From assembly GCA_017592665.1 (NCBI GenBank), contig JAGFNW010000012.1, forward strand, positions 113,827 to 177,826: 64,000 bases of DNA, given 5' to 3'. Of the stretch, positions 43,201-52,189 are shown in pieces. This DNA comes from Streptosporangiaceae bacterium NEAU-GS5. Lineage in GTDB: Bacteria > Actinomycetota > Actinomycetes > Streptosporangiales > Streptosporangiaceae. The notes below the pieces were generated by a model. That model searched no databases. It was not told the origin of the DNA and saw nothing but the letters and a program-made list of their open reading frames with translations. Both the position numbers and the translations under genes were made by a program. The stretch's first letter is position 1. Each line of letters begins with the position of its first letter.

Positions 43201-46200
43201 GCGCCGGCACTCCTCCGGACAGCAGCCGCTGGTTCAGCTTGTACGCCGTGCTCGTGGTCAGCCGCACGATGTCGTGGGGCAGGTCGGTGAACTCGTACGG
43301 GCGGTCGATGGCCGTGGTCTTCGGATACAGCGCGAACTCGGTGTCCTTGAAGAGGTGGACGCCGGAGTCGGTCTCCATGGCCCCGGTGATCCCGTCGGGG
43401 AACTCGCCCCAGTTGCCGGCGATCGGCCGGAAGATCCACTCGCCGATCCTGGCGTACTGGTCGCCGCTGATCGCGTAACCGCGGAAGACGGCGGTGAGCG
43501 CACGGGGCAGCGTCTGCGGGAACCCCGCGTCGATCACGTCCGGGATGATCGGCCCGTCGAGGGTGTAGCGGACGACCTGGGTGCCACTGGTGAGGTAGAG
43601 GTGGGCCTTCTCACTGTCCACCCATGCCGTGTCCACCGAGGTCCAGCCCTCCGAGCTCGCCTGCGCGGAGGACGCGGAGGACGCGGCGGGCGTCGCGAGC
43701 GAGCCGACCGGGCCGGCCGGGCCGGCCGGGCCGCCCGAGCTGAGCAGGCGGGAATGGCCGACCCAGTCGGGGTTGCGATGCTCGGCGTCCAGCGGGTTGC
43801 CCCTCTGCCCGAGCTGGCCGACGACGAGCCCCGTGTCGGTGGCGCCGGCGAGGGCCGCGGTGATCGCGGGGTTCACGGTGAGCGTGGTCACCGTGATCTC
43901 GGCGGGCAGCCCGATGGCCACCGCCTCCGGAATCGAGGGCTCGGTGCGCCCCCACCGGTTGGAGATGGACCTTCCGGTCTCGGCCGTGTCCCCGATCACC
44001 CGGGTCCATCTCCCGTTCGATGCGAAGACGTAGCGGATGCCGTCCCATTCGAATCCGGCGTTGACCCGGACCCACGAGGGCAGGCCCTTGGCCGACTTGA
44101 TGGACGCCCACTCGACCGGTCTGCCCGGAGCCGGCCTGGTCGGCCGGCACATGAAGCTGCCGCCCTTGTGGTCGAGGCTGAACCAGGAGCCGTCACCGCC
44201 GCCGTCGGGCCGGTTGAACCAGACCACCGACGCGGGGTCGATCCCGCCGGGCTCGTTGAAGATCGTGGTCACGTCGCCGCTGGGCGGCGCCACGACGACC
44301 CCGGGAAGGGGCACGGTGTAAAGCTCGGGCGTGAGCGCGTACGTGCCCTCCTGGGTGCCCTTGGCGGTCTTCGCCGTGAACGAGACGAGGATGGCCTGGT
44401 GGTCGGTGCCGGGCAGCGGCCCCGGGCGGGCGGCCAGCGCCACGTCGAGGATCGCGTCCTCCCCCGCCGGGCCGACGGCCAGCACCTGGGCCGGCACCCA
44501 CTCCTGGGCCAGGTTCATGAACGAGAAGTAGATCTTGACGGCCCGCCGTACCGGGGCGGACACCCGCTGGGTGTTGTCACTGGATCTGACCGCGACGACG
44601 GTCGTGGCGCCCGTCTGGTCCGGCGGCAGATCCTCGACCGTGGCCCAGAAGGCGAAGACCCGGTCGAAGGCGCGCACCGGCTGGACCCGCTCGGCGTCGA
44701 TCTTCACGTCGACCTTGAGCCAGGGGGTCCAGGTGGCCGACAGCTTGTCGCCGTCGAGGAAGGTGGCGTTGCGGTAGTAGTAGCGGCGCGGGGCGCTGCG
44801 GGTGCGGCCGAACAGGACCAGGTTGCGCGCCCCCTCGTCGGCCGCGTCCACGTAGCCGCCGGCGATGGCCAGCCGCGACACCTCGGTGTATTCGTCGAGG
44901 TAGCGCTTGTAGGCGCGCTGCGCGGTGTCGGAGGTGACGCCGCTCTGCAGCAGGTCGCTCTCCAGCTCGCGGAAGCCGGGCGTCTTGGTGTCGCGCAGCT
45001 CGGGGCGCAGGTAGTTCTCCGGGTTGAGGAAGACCTTCCGGTTGGCCTCCCACACCCGGTAGTTCTTCATCCACGTCCACCAGCGGCGCAGCCGCGCCCG
45101 CCGCGCCGGGTCGGACAGGCTGGGCGCCTGCTCCAGATCCAGCATGCAGCGGTGGAGATAGAGCTGGACGGCCGCGATGGCCTCCCGGATCCGCGAGGTG
45201 GCGCCCTGGCCGCCCATGTCGACGTCGATCAGCAGCTGGTCGAACAGGTCGGTGGAGTCCCGCAGTTCGGGCGCCTTGGCCAGCACCGCCGACAGCAGGG
45301 CGTCCCGCCTGAGCGTGCCGGGGTCGTCTCCCTCGAGGCTGGGCAGCTGCGACGGCGGCACGCCCGCGCGCCGCGCGAGCGCGAACAGCTCGCGTGCCGC
45401 GAGCACGAAGCCCATGCCGGACCCGGTGTCCGACGCCGGGGGTAAGGTCCGCTGCGCCCACATCAGCTCGGCCGTGTCCCAGCCGAAGAGCGTCGCCATG
45501 GTCCGGTACGGATCCTCGTCCGTCGCGACGAGGGCCGCGGTGAGGGCCGGGCCGAGCGCGGCGAATCCTGTGATCGTGAACAGGTCGGCGAGCCGGTAGT
45601 CCGGACCGTCAGAGAACCCTTCGGCGATCGTGCGAATCAGTCCGGCGCCGCTGACGTACTGCTCGCCCTTGACCAGATAGAGCCGGTCATCGAGGGTGAA
45701 CGCGGCGTCGACGCCATACTCGAAGAGCACCGGCACGGCGCCCCAGTCGTCCTTGATCGTGCGAGGGAAGCCGGGGTCGGCCAGGCCCACCCCACCGTCC
45801 TCCAGCTCGGAGTAGCGGACGTACTGGTCGCCGCGGAAGGCGAACACCTCGTCGTCGACGGCCACCACGGCGTCAAGCCCGCCGTCGAACGCGTTCCGCA
45901 CGCGGCCCCACACGGGAGCCGGCGTGCCGGGGGCGTCGGCGCGCAGGTAGGCGCCGCCGGCGAACAGGTGGATGCCGCCCGTGGCGGAGGCGAAGCCGGC
46001 GTCCACCCCGGCGCGGAACGCCTCGGGCAGAGCCGGGACGCCGAGGTCGAGGGCGAGGGAGGTGGCGACGTCACGCGGGTAACCCTCGTCCTGGCGGGCG
46101 TACGCGCCGCCGGTGTAGCGCGTGTACAGCCCGCCGGACAGCAGGTAGGTCTGCTCGCCGACGATCAGGGCGGCGTCGAGCGCCCCGTCGAGCGTGCGGG

Positions 46201-49200
46201 TCCGCCCGGCGAGGTTCTCGTACGTGGCCTCCAGCTCACGGGAGACGACGTAGCAGTGGCCACCCATGAACAGGTAGAGGCTGCGCCGGTTGGTCACGGC
46301 CGCGTCGACGGTCGTGAGGGCGTCCTCGAAGGACTCCGGCAGCCCCGGAAACTCTGCCCGGAAATTTCCTGACATGAGCTTTGGGTAGCCGGGGTCGGCG
46401 TAAACGTACTCGTCGGTGGAGTAGCGGGCGTAGCGGTTCCCGCTGATCAGGTAGGTGCGGCCCTCCCAGGTGAAGGCCGCGTCCAGGCGCCCGATCACCT
46501 CCGCCGCACGCGTGGTCAGCGGCCCGAAGACGCCGTCGGCGTAGCGGCGGTACTGCTCGCCGAAGAAGAAGCACGCCGCGCCGTCGGCCGCGGCGTACGC
46601 GGTGGTCAGGGTGCCCTCGAAGCCGCGCCACAGCAGGCCGATCGGCCGCGACGGCGAGCCGTCGGGCAGCCGGTAGGTCTGCCCGGACAGCAACACCAGG
46701 GTGTCGCCCACCGGGAGCACCGCCAGCGGAATCTCGCCGGTCCCCCAGAATCCGGCGTCGGCGACCTGCGGATAGCCGATGTCGGGCGCGGTGTAGTCGG
46801 CGCCCGAGTAGACCACGTAGCGCATGAGCCCGTCGCCGTCCGGCCGTTCGAACAGGTAGGTGGCGTCCTGCCAGACGTACGCGATGGCGACGCTGGTCAG
46901 CCCGCCCCAGGTCGTGGCGATGTCGCGCGGCCGGGAGTCGGCGTCGTCGGCGAACCGCCCGCCGCTGAAGAAGTACGTCCTGCCGTCGCGCCCGGCGAAC
47001 GCGGCCTCGATCGTGCCGAGCGCGCGCGGCCTGCCCCACGCCTCGGCGATCGGGTACGCGCGGTCGACCAGGGTGTCGTAGCAGGCGTCGCCCTTGAACA
47101 GGTAGGTCACGCCGTCCGTGCCGTGGAGGACGGCGTCGAGCCCGCCGCGGAACGACTCGGGGGCCTCGCGCAGCACCCGCGGCCGGGCGGGCGCGGTCAC
47201 CGCGGCCGGTCCCTCGATCGAGCCCTGCCGGCGCCACCCGCCCGCCCCTTCCACGACCAGCTGACCGTCCTCGATGAAGGCGCAGGTAACGTCGGGCACG
47301 TCGACCGTGCGGCAGAGCGCGTCGGAGACCACGTGGCAGGCGTCGCCGCGGAAGAAGTAGACGCTGCCGCGGTCGGCGAAGGCGGCGTCCACGCCGTCCA
47401 GTTCGGCGGTCAGGTGAGCCAGGCGCGGCTCGGTCCGAAGCGCCGACAGCGGGCGCGGGTAGCCGAGGTGGGGGGTCGTGCCGGTGTAGCGGATGTACTG
47501 ATCCCCCGAGAAGAGCAGGACGTCGCCGTCCAGCGCCAGCGCGGCGTCCACGCGACCGGTGCGGGTCAGGTTGTTGCGCGTGCGTCCCCAGAACCCGGTG
47601 ACCGGGGCCGGGTAGCGGTCGTCGACCTGGCTGTAGTCGGCGGTGGAGTAGCGCACGTACAGCGGGCCCGAGAAGACGTAGGTGCGGCCGTCGCGGCCGG
47701 TGAACGCGGCGTCCACCGAGGTGAACGGCAGGCTGTCCCACCGCGCTGCCAGCGTCATCGGCGCCGACCACCAGCGCCGCCGCGCGTCGAACTCGATGAA
47801 CCGCTCGCCGTGGAACAGGAAGGTCCGCCCGGCGGCGTCAGTGAACACCGCGTCCACGGTGTGCCCGAAGCTGTCGGGGAGGTTCCACCAGTTGCCCGGC
47901 AGCGGCTGCGGGTAGCCATCGTCCGGTTTGGTGTAGTCGCCGGTGGAGTAACGCACGAATTGGCCGCCGCCGAACAGATATGTCGCGCCGTCCAGCACGA
48001 AGCCGGCGTCCACGCTGGTCAGGCCGCCCCAATCGGAGGCGATGGAGCGCGGGTAGCCGAGGTCGGCGCGCGAGTAGTCGGCGCTGGAGTAGCGGATGTA
48101 GGTGGCGCCGCTGAACAGGTAGGTCCGGCCGTCCAGGCCGACGAAGGCGGCGTCGACCTTGCCGCTGGGGAAGGCCGCGGGCATGCCGCCCCACCGCTGC
48201 GTGGTCGGCACGGCCTGCGCGCCCGTGGTCAGCGCGACCGTACGGCCGTCCTTGAACATGTGCACCACGCCGGCGGCGTCGGAGAAGACGGCGTCGAGGT
48301 CGCTCTCGAACTCGGCGGGGACGCCGGGGAACTGCGTCTCGATCCGCACGGGGAAGCCCTCGTCGGCGTGCGCGCCGTCGTTCTCCAGGCTCGCGGTGTG
48401 CCGTACGACCCGGTCGCCGCGGAAGACGTACACGCCGGTGTTGTCGGCGAACGCCGCGTCCAGCCGGCCGTCGAAGCCCGCGTCGTCCGGCTGGGTCCAG
48501 AAGTCCTCCTCCGCCTTGAAGGAGTGGAATTCGCCGTCGCGCCCGAAGAAGCCCGGGTCGCCGAACTCGTCGGCGGGCCGCGGGAAGCCCTCGTCCACCG
48601 CGCTGAAGTCTCCGGTGGAATAGCGGACGTACTGGTCGCCGCAGAACAGGTAGATCCGGCCCTCGTCGTCGGCGAGCGCGGCCGTGATCTTTCCACCGCC
48701 CGCGAACTGGTCCCGGATCCTGCCCCAGACCTGGTCGTGGGCGACCCACCGGGCGCTCCCCGGCTGCCGTACGTACGCGCGCGAGCCGCTCACCAGCCAG
48801 TCGGCCCCGCTCGGATGCCGGAACGCGGCGTCGACCTTCGTCAGGCCGGCCGCGAGCGCTGCCGTCTGCGCGCTGTCCACCAACCGGCGATCCTGGAACC
48901 GCCAGTAGCGGTCCCCGCTGAACACGTACGTGTGTCCGTCGACGCTCTCCAGCACGGCGTCGATCCCGGTGGGCCCGCCCGCGGGCAGCGACAGCGGCTC
49001 GCGATAGCGGGCGGCGAGCCGCAGATCGCCGAAGGCGAGCGCGACCGCGGTCTCGTCGAGGCCGAGCTTGGCGGCCAGACGCGCGAACGCCGCGATCCTC
49101 CGGTAGGCCAGAGTCGGCGGCTCGAGCAGGTCGGCCAGCTCGGCGCCGGCACCGGCGCAGATGGCCTCGACCACCGGGCCGGGAACGCCGAAAGTGTCCT

Positions 49201-51700
49201 CGGCGACCGACGACAGCGCGGCCGCCTCGGCCTGCTGCTGGGCGTCGAGTGCGGTCGCGATCTCGGTGACGGCCGCCCGCGTCTCGAGCGCGACGGCGTG
49301 GAGCAGCGCGAACACCTCGGCGCCGAAGTCCTCGGCGCCGGCAAGGGCGAACTCGAGAACGCTGTTCGGCTCGCAGAAGAACGTCAGCCGATCCTCGGGC
49401 ACGGCCAGCGCCTCGTCCAGGTCACCGGCGGCGATCATCCTGCCGACGATCGCGTCGACCTGCGTCTCGTCCAGTCCGAGCGCGGACAGGGAGTCACGGT
49501 CGAGCCGATAAGGCCGCTGCTCCTCCACAATGGCCCGCAGCCGCTCCCCCGCGACGACGTCGTCCCCGTCGATCTGGCCGGCGTCGATGATCCGCTGGGC
49601 GACCGCGAGGTCGGCGATCTCGGTGAAGGCCTCGGGCGGGAAGACGCACATCTTCTCCCACAGGCCGATGATCTGGGCCTGCATCGCCTCCAGGACATCG
49701 TCCTTGTAGGGCTCGAACTGTGGGGCGAGGGCGAAGTCGGCCGGCTCCAGTTCGGCCAGGGCATCCTTGTCGCGATAGTGGCCGTCGCCGTTGACGTAGC
49801 CGTTGAACTGGAGGTTCTCGAGCAGGCCGGGCACGTCGAGATCCAGCTCGAGCGCCAGCGGCTCCTTCAGGTAGTCGTCGGCGCCGGCCCGCATCAAAGC
49901 GATGACGTCCTCGGTGACATCGCGGAGATCGACGTTGAGTTCGCCGACCTCGGCGTCGAGGATCATGCCGTCGGGCGCGAGGTAGTCGTTGTAGATCAGG
50001 TTGTCGTACAGCTCGGCGCGCTGCTTGGCCGACAGCCCGGTCAGCCCGGCCAGATCCGACGGGTAGCACACGTCCCCCAGGCCGCCGAGCAGCTCGGCCA
50101 CCTTGTCGTGGTACGGAGAGAAGTCGGTGGCCAGTTCCTTCGGGACCTCGTTCAGCTCGCCGTCGGCCGACAGGGCGCCGCGCAGGACGAGGTTGGTGAA
50201 GATCTTGGTGGCCAGCCGGTCGCCCAGCCCGAGCCCGGTGAAGTCGGCGGCCGTGACCTGTGCCATTCCGGTCACCGCACCATATGCACTCGTCTGGGGA
50301 AGGGCGTCCCAAATCGCGCGCGAGGCGCGCTCGCTGAACCGCTGGGAGACGAACATGCCCGGCCCCGCCGCGACGGTCTCGAGCTGCGCGGCCAGCGCGG
50401 CGGCCAGACCGGCCTCCCCTTCGGCGGGCTCGTCCGGCGTCTTTCCGGGGCCGCCGACGAACGCGGCGAGATCCTGGGCCGACAGCCCGGCGTCGCGGGC
50501 CCAGCGGACCACGAGCGGCAGCGCCTGGGCCAGCCAAAGCCCCGATCCCGGATCCGGCGCGGCCAGGATCAGCCGGCAGTCGCCGATCGCGCGCGGCGTC
50601 GCGAACGGGATGGCGATCGACCCGTCGATCACCTCGAGCAGGTCGAACAGCTCGTCGGCGGTCAACCCCAGGGCCGTCATCAGCCGCGCCGCGCGGTGGA
50701 GGGCCGACTGCGCGATCTCGCCGGTCACGACCTCGCCGAAGCGCGCCCTCAGCCGGTCCACCTCGGCGGCGCCGAGGCCGAGGGCTTCGGCCGGTGTGAC
50801 GCCCGCGAACGTGCGGACCTCCAGGTCCGGCGACATGGGCGCGGCCAGGCTCACCGTGACGTCGATCGGCAGGCCGAGCGAGCGGCTGACGTGCACGACC
50901 GCGGCCAGCACGGGCAGCGCGCCGGTGTCGAGGCGGCTGCCGGCGCAGGAGGTCAGCACCAGGTCGAGGTCGGGGAATGACAGCCCCGTGCGGCGTGCCA
51001 GCCGTACGAACCGGTTGACCCGGTCCAGCCAGGCGGCGAGGGCGGCGCCCTCGGGCAGGACGAGCCGGTCATCGGCCACCGCGACCTGGCCTGTGTAACG
51101 CGCGGCGAGCAGTTCGCCGAGCTCGACCTCCGACACCGCCACCACCCGGCGGAATCGCTCCACCGGCGCCAGGTCGGCCAGGTGCTCGTCCGCGCCCACC
51201 TGGAAGAAGTCCCGGAGGTCGGCGTCCGCTTGCCGGGCCACCGACACGACGTCGACCACCTCGGGCGACAGCCCGAGGAACTCCGCGGCGAGCCGCTCCG
51301 GCTCGGCCCCGAGCAGCCGGGGCAGTTCGTCGCGGCCGATCCCGCGGTCGCGTAGGAACGTTCCAAGGCGTTCGTAGGCCAGGTTGAACGGCTTGTCGAA
51401 GGGGAACCGCATTTTCCGCAGCTGGTCGTAGGGCTTGTCGCCGACCAGACGCTCGAGGATCTCCACCACGATGTTCACGTAGGGGAGCTCGGTGGTGGTG
51501 TGCTCGGCGTCGAGCGGGATGTCCTGGATGTCGCGGCGGCGCTGGAGCAGCGTCGCGTCGCCGACCTCCTCTTCGAGCAGCCGCAGCAGATCGGCCAGGT
51601 AGGCCGCGGGCGAGGTCACCGAGCGTGCCTCGTCTCCCGGGCGGAAATCCAGATTCCCGAACAGCAGCTGGTAATTGGGCAGGCTGTCGCCGACACGCAT
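40298..51700 (-). CDS. Tc toxin A subunit with hemopexin-like repeats
   Basis: Giant protein of 3,800 residues. The N-terminus (about 1-890) has the VRP1-like/helical shell seen in TcA (PNYQLLFGNLDF, SPAAYLADLLRLL). About 24 hemopexin-like repeats fill about 900-2035. The TcA neuraminidase-like/ABC-toxin region begins at about 2160 (YRVWEANRKVFLNPENYLRPEL), is interrupted near 2550-2790 by four more hemopexin-like repeats, and continues to about 3150. Channel coiled coils with hydrophobic tip lie at about 3190-3500 (LTMMAAAAAAHM), then the TcB-binding domain to the end (ALTEGFFDHDFPGHYRRQIRTVGI). TcA pentamers bind cells and inject a TcB/TcC cocoon. Neither partner is in the window. GGAGG precedes ATG 51700. 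Confidence 0.9.
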   Translation of the reverse strand: MRVGDSLPNYQLLFGNLDFRPGDEARSVTSPAAYLADLLRLLEEEVGDATLLQRRRDIQDIPLDAEHTTTELPYVNIVVEILERLVGDKPYDQLRKMRFPFDKPFNLAYERLGTFLRDRGIGRDELPRLLGAEPERLAAEFLGLSPEVVDVVSVARQADADLRDFFQVGADEHLADLAPVERFRRVVAVSEVELGELLAARYTGQVAVADDRLVLPEGAALAAWLDRVNRFVRLARRTGLSFPDLDLVLTSCAGSRLDTGALPVLAAVVHVSRSLGLPIDVTVSLAAPMSPDLEVRTFAGVTPAEALGLGAAEVDRLRARFGEVVTGEIAQSALHRAARLMTALGLTADELFDLLEVIDGSIAIPFATPRAIGDCRLILAAPDPGSGLWLAQALPLVVRWARDAGLSAQDLAAFVGGPGKTPDEPAEGEAGLAAALAAQLETVAAGPGMFVSQRFSERASRAIWDALPQTSAYGAVTGMAQVTAADFTGLGLGDRLATKIFTNLVLRGALSADGELNEVPKELATDFSPYHDKVAELLGGLGDVCYPSDLAGLTGLSAKQRAELYDNLIYNDYLAPDGMILDAEVGELNVDLRDVTEDVIALMRAGADDYLKEPLALELDLDVPGLLENLQFNGYVNGDGHYRDKDALAELEPADFALAPQFEPYKDDVLEAMQAQIIGLWEKMCVFPPEAFTEIADLAVAQRIIDAGQIDGDDVVAGERLRAIVEEQRPYRLDRDSLSALGLDETQVDAIVGRMIAAGDLDEALAVPEDRLTFFCEPNSVLEFALAGAEDFGAEVFALLHAVALETRAAVTEIATALDAQQQAEAAALSSVAEDTFGVPGPVVEAICAGAGAELADLLEPPTLAYRRIAAFARLAAKLGLDETAVALAFGDLRLAARYREPLSLPAGGPTGIDAVLESVDGHTYVFSGDRYWRFQDRRLVDSAQTAALAAGLTKVDAAFRHPSGADWLVSGSRAYVRQPGSARWVAHDQVWGRIRDQFAGGGKITAALADDEGRIYLFCGDQYVRYSTGDFSAVDEGFPRPADEFGDPGFFGRDGEFHSFKAEEDFWTQPDDAGFDGRLDAAFADNTGVYVFRGDRVVRHTASLENDGAHADEGFPVRIETQFPGVPAEFESDLDAVFSDAAGVVHMFKDGRTVALTTGAQAVPTTQRWGGMPAAFPSGKVDAAFVGLDGRTYLFSGATYIRYSSADYSRADLGYPRSIASDWGGLTSVDAGFVLDGATYLFGGGQFVRYSTGDYTKPDDGYPQPLPGNWWNLPDSFGHTVDAVFTDAAGRTFLFHGERFIEFDARRRWWSAPMTLAARWDSLPFTSVDAAFTGRDGRTYVFSGPLYVRYSTADYSQVDDRYPAPVTGFWGRTRNNLTRTGRVDAALALDGDVLLFSGDQYIRYTGTTPHLGYPRPLSALRTEPRLAHLTAELDGVDAAFADRGSVYFFRGDACHVVSDALCRTVDVPDVTCAFIEDGQLVVEGAGGWRRQGSIEGPAAVTAPARPRVLREAPESFRGGLDAVLHGTDGVTYLFKGDACYDTLVDRAYPIAEAWGRPRALGTIEAAFAGRDGRTYFFSGGRFADDADSRPRDIATTWGGLTSVAIAYVWQDATYLFERPDGDGLMRYVVYSGADYTAPDIGYPQVADAGFWGTGEIPLAVLPVGDTLVLLSGQTYRLPDGSPSRPIGLLWRGFEGTLTTAYAAADGAACFFFGEQYRRYADGVFGPLTTRAAEVIGRLDAAFTWEGRTYLISGNRYARYSTDEYVYADPGYPKLMSGNFRAEFPGLPESFEDALTTVDAAVTNRRSLYLFMGGHCYVVSRELEATYENLAGRTRTLDGALDAALIVGEQTYLLSGGLYTRYTGGAYARQDEGYPRDVATSLALDLGVPALPEAFRAGVDAGFASATGGIHLFAGGAYLRADAPGTPAPVWGRVRNAFDGGLDAVVAVDDEVFAFRGDQYVRYSELEDGGVGLADPGFPRTIKDDWGAVPVLFEYGVDAAFTLDDRLYLVKGEQYVSGAGLIRTIAEGFSDGPDYRLADLFTITGFAALGPALTAALVATDEDPYRTMATLFGWDTAELMWAQRTLPPASDTGSGMGFVLAARELFALARRAGVPPSQLPSLEGDDPGTLRRDALLSAVLAKAPELRDSTDLFDQLLIDVDMGGQGATSRIREAIAAVQLYLHRCMLDLEQAPSLSDPARRARLRRWWTWMKNYRVWEANRKVFLNPENYLRPELRDTKTPGFRELESDLLQSGVTSDTAQRAYKRYLDEYTEVSRLAIAGGYVDAADEGARNLVLFGRTRSAPRRYYYRNATFLDGDKLSATWTPWLKVDVKIDAERVQPVRAFDRVFAFWATVEDLPPDQTGATTVVAVRSSDNTQRVSAPVRRAVKIYFSFMNLAQEWVPAQVLAVGPAGEDAILDVALAARPGPLPGTDHQAILVSFTAKTAKGTQEGTYALTPELYTVPLPGVVVAPPSGDVTTIFNEPGGIDPASVVWFNRPDGGGDGSWFSLDHKGGSFMCRPTRPAPGRPVEWASIKSAKGLPSWVRVNAGFEWDGIRYVFASNGRWTRVIGDTAETGRSISNRWGRTEPSIPEAVAIGLPAEITVTTLTVNPAITAALAGATDTGLVVGQLGQRGNPLDAEHRNPDWVGHSRLLSSGGPAGPAGPVGSLATPAASSASSAQASSEGWTSVDTAWVDSEKAHLYLTSGTQVVRYTLDGPIIPDVIDAGFPQTLPRALTAVFRGYAISGDQYARIGEWIFRPIAGNWGEFPDGITGAMETDSGVHLFKDTEFALYPKTTAIDRPYEFTDLPHDIVRLTTSTAYKLNQRLLSGGVPALLDTYTQETDELPAFDTELSDATTIRVIADRVRPEWLPGRSHLDFTSANGCYYWEIFCHAPLLIAQALNAAQRFEEARTWYEYIFDPTQSGQPWRFLPFLGADPAALADALRGYGGTAYDGAIALLESVVPVFRGAAELSDADRAALVALADLAPLEELAIAAQLPQVYDVTGSRESLRQAYRDDPFDPHAIAALRPVAYRRAVVTGYIDNLLDWGDMLYRQYTPESVDEARMLYIFAYDLLGRRPEDLGALPLPAASTFAELERVTGEDELFGELAKVQASVNDAYFYAPVNGSLLGYWDLVADRLTKIRASMDIMGISRPLPLFAPPIDPFVLVGAVAANGRAELTTGATAEVPQHRFAYLYRRAQELTDRVTQLGSSLLDALDRCDAEALGLLQNQQEAAVLDLTRAVKEAQVTAATENVAALRTGLAGARGRAAFYQHQVETGISALQGAQLTMMAAAAAAHMTSSGLKIAAAIGHDVPEVHIGPFILGTSIGGDEIGDSLDSAAEVAESLGEGLSVLGELLGVRAEQERTAQDNQLQLAIADNEADQIEHQITAAEAELAIAQRELTILDRQIAGQQAVNAFLRDKFTSADLYQWMSGRLAGLYFQTYGMAVDTARAAERAYQYERGATDTVITSAHWDTRRKGLLAGQSLAFDLDRLGQAYTAQNARRLEITRQISLLELDPIALLTLRTTGSCQFALTEGFFDHDFPGHYRRQIRTVGIAFVSADGTALPVNAMLSQITHHTVLSADPKAVQYLLTPTGTPPTSVRSDWRTGREIALSQPPEGFENNGLFELRYDDDRYLPFEGTGAVSTWRLTLPGLRSSDRPAELYDAKITLRYEADHGGDTFAASVRGMLQPYDTARFIDVAAEFPEEWEEFTDTLTLEVTPDMLPDLHTPQITGIYPTYDLTAPGAAQFSLGGNALADGRLLPTPGLSITGPLQLTFSGDRSDLLGLKLALLYRAR
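45610..48990 (-). repeat. Array of about 24 hemopexin-like repeats within TcA
   Basis: About 45-residue units of the form [VL]DAAF-x(4-6)-GRTYLFSG-x-x-Y-[VI]-RYS, then a D-x-GYP turn, for example VDAAFTGRDGRTYVFSG and VDAGFVLDGATYLFGG. With four blades per propeller this makes about six propellers. Four more copies occur at about 44070-43340, for a likely total of seven. Counts are by eye. Hemopexin propellers bind extracellular proteins or glycans, so they probably set target choice. Confidence 0.8.
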
Positions 51701-52189
51701 GAAAGACCTCCGGACTGCGGGCTGAGGGCGCACATCATCACCGGGGCACGCGAAAACCGCGTGCCACCGCGAGTAAAGGGTGGAATCGACTTCGGGACGT
51801 GAGAGACCGACGGCTTTCGGAACCGCGAAAGCCGGACGTGACGCAGCGCGGGAATTCGGAAGCGCAGATCCCCAGACGCTGATGAGCCGCCTCGAATAGG
51901 CACGGCCGACGTAAGCCAGGTCCCCCGAAGAACGCCGGCTCAAAGCACTGCCCGACCCCCGTCGCGGTGCCCGTGCACCGCTCTAGGACAGGCAGAAGCA
52001 AGAATGCAACGCCGACATACCTAACGTCAATGTACTACAGGTATGTAGTTTTGTGATCTTTCCTTGGCCGGCCCGAGACCTGCCCGGCCGGGCCGGTCGG
52101 CACCGACCTCGCCGCCTTGATCATGATCGGCGCGTGGCCGGCCGCCCAAGAACAAAGTGGGCCGAACAGAGCGATGGCATTATTTGGCC
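51701..52189. promoter_or_regulatory. TcA / EACC1 divergent promoter region with palindromes
   Basis: No gene is seen in these 489 bp. A/T-rich 52015-52049 holds two nested inverted repeats: ACATACCT (52015) with AGGTATGT (52039), and ACTACA-GGTA-TGTAGT (52034-52049). On the minus strand TTGACG (52030-52025) with an 18-base spacer to CATTCT is a possible TcA promoter, giving a leader of about 295 bases. The palindromes flank and enter it, as an operator would. On the plus strand CATTAT (52178-52183) ends 6 bases before ATG 52190, a leaderless-type -10. Confidence 0.5.

Noticed and set aside
45610-48990. CRISPR-like or tandem DNA repeat array
   Set aside because: The periodicity is in the protein (hemopexin-like units of about 45 residues), the DNA copies are diverged, and there are no constant repeats with spacers.
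47123-50980. Plus-strand frame of about 1,285 codons opposite TcA (and a similar one at 41276-45445)
   Set aside because: Low-complexity Arg/Gly/Val/Gln sequence created by the repetitive GC-rich hemopexin coding strand; no ribosome site or known domain.
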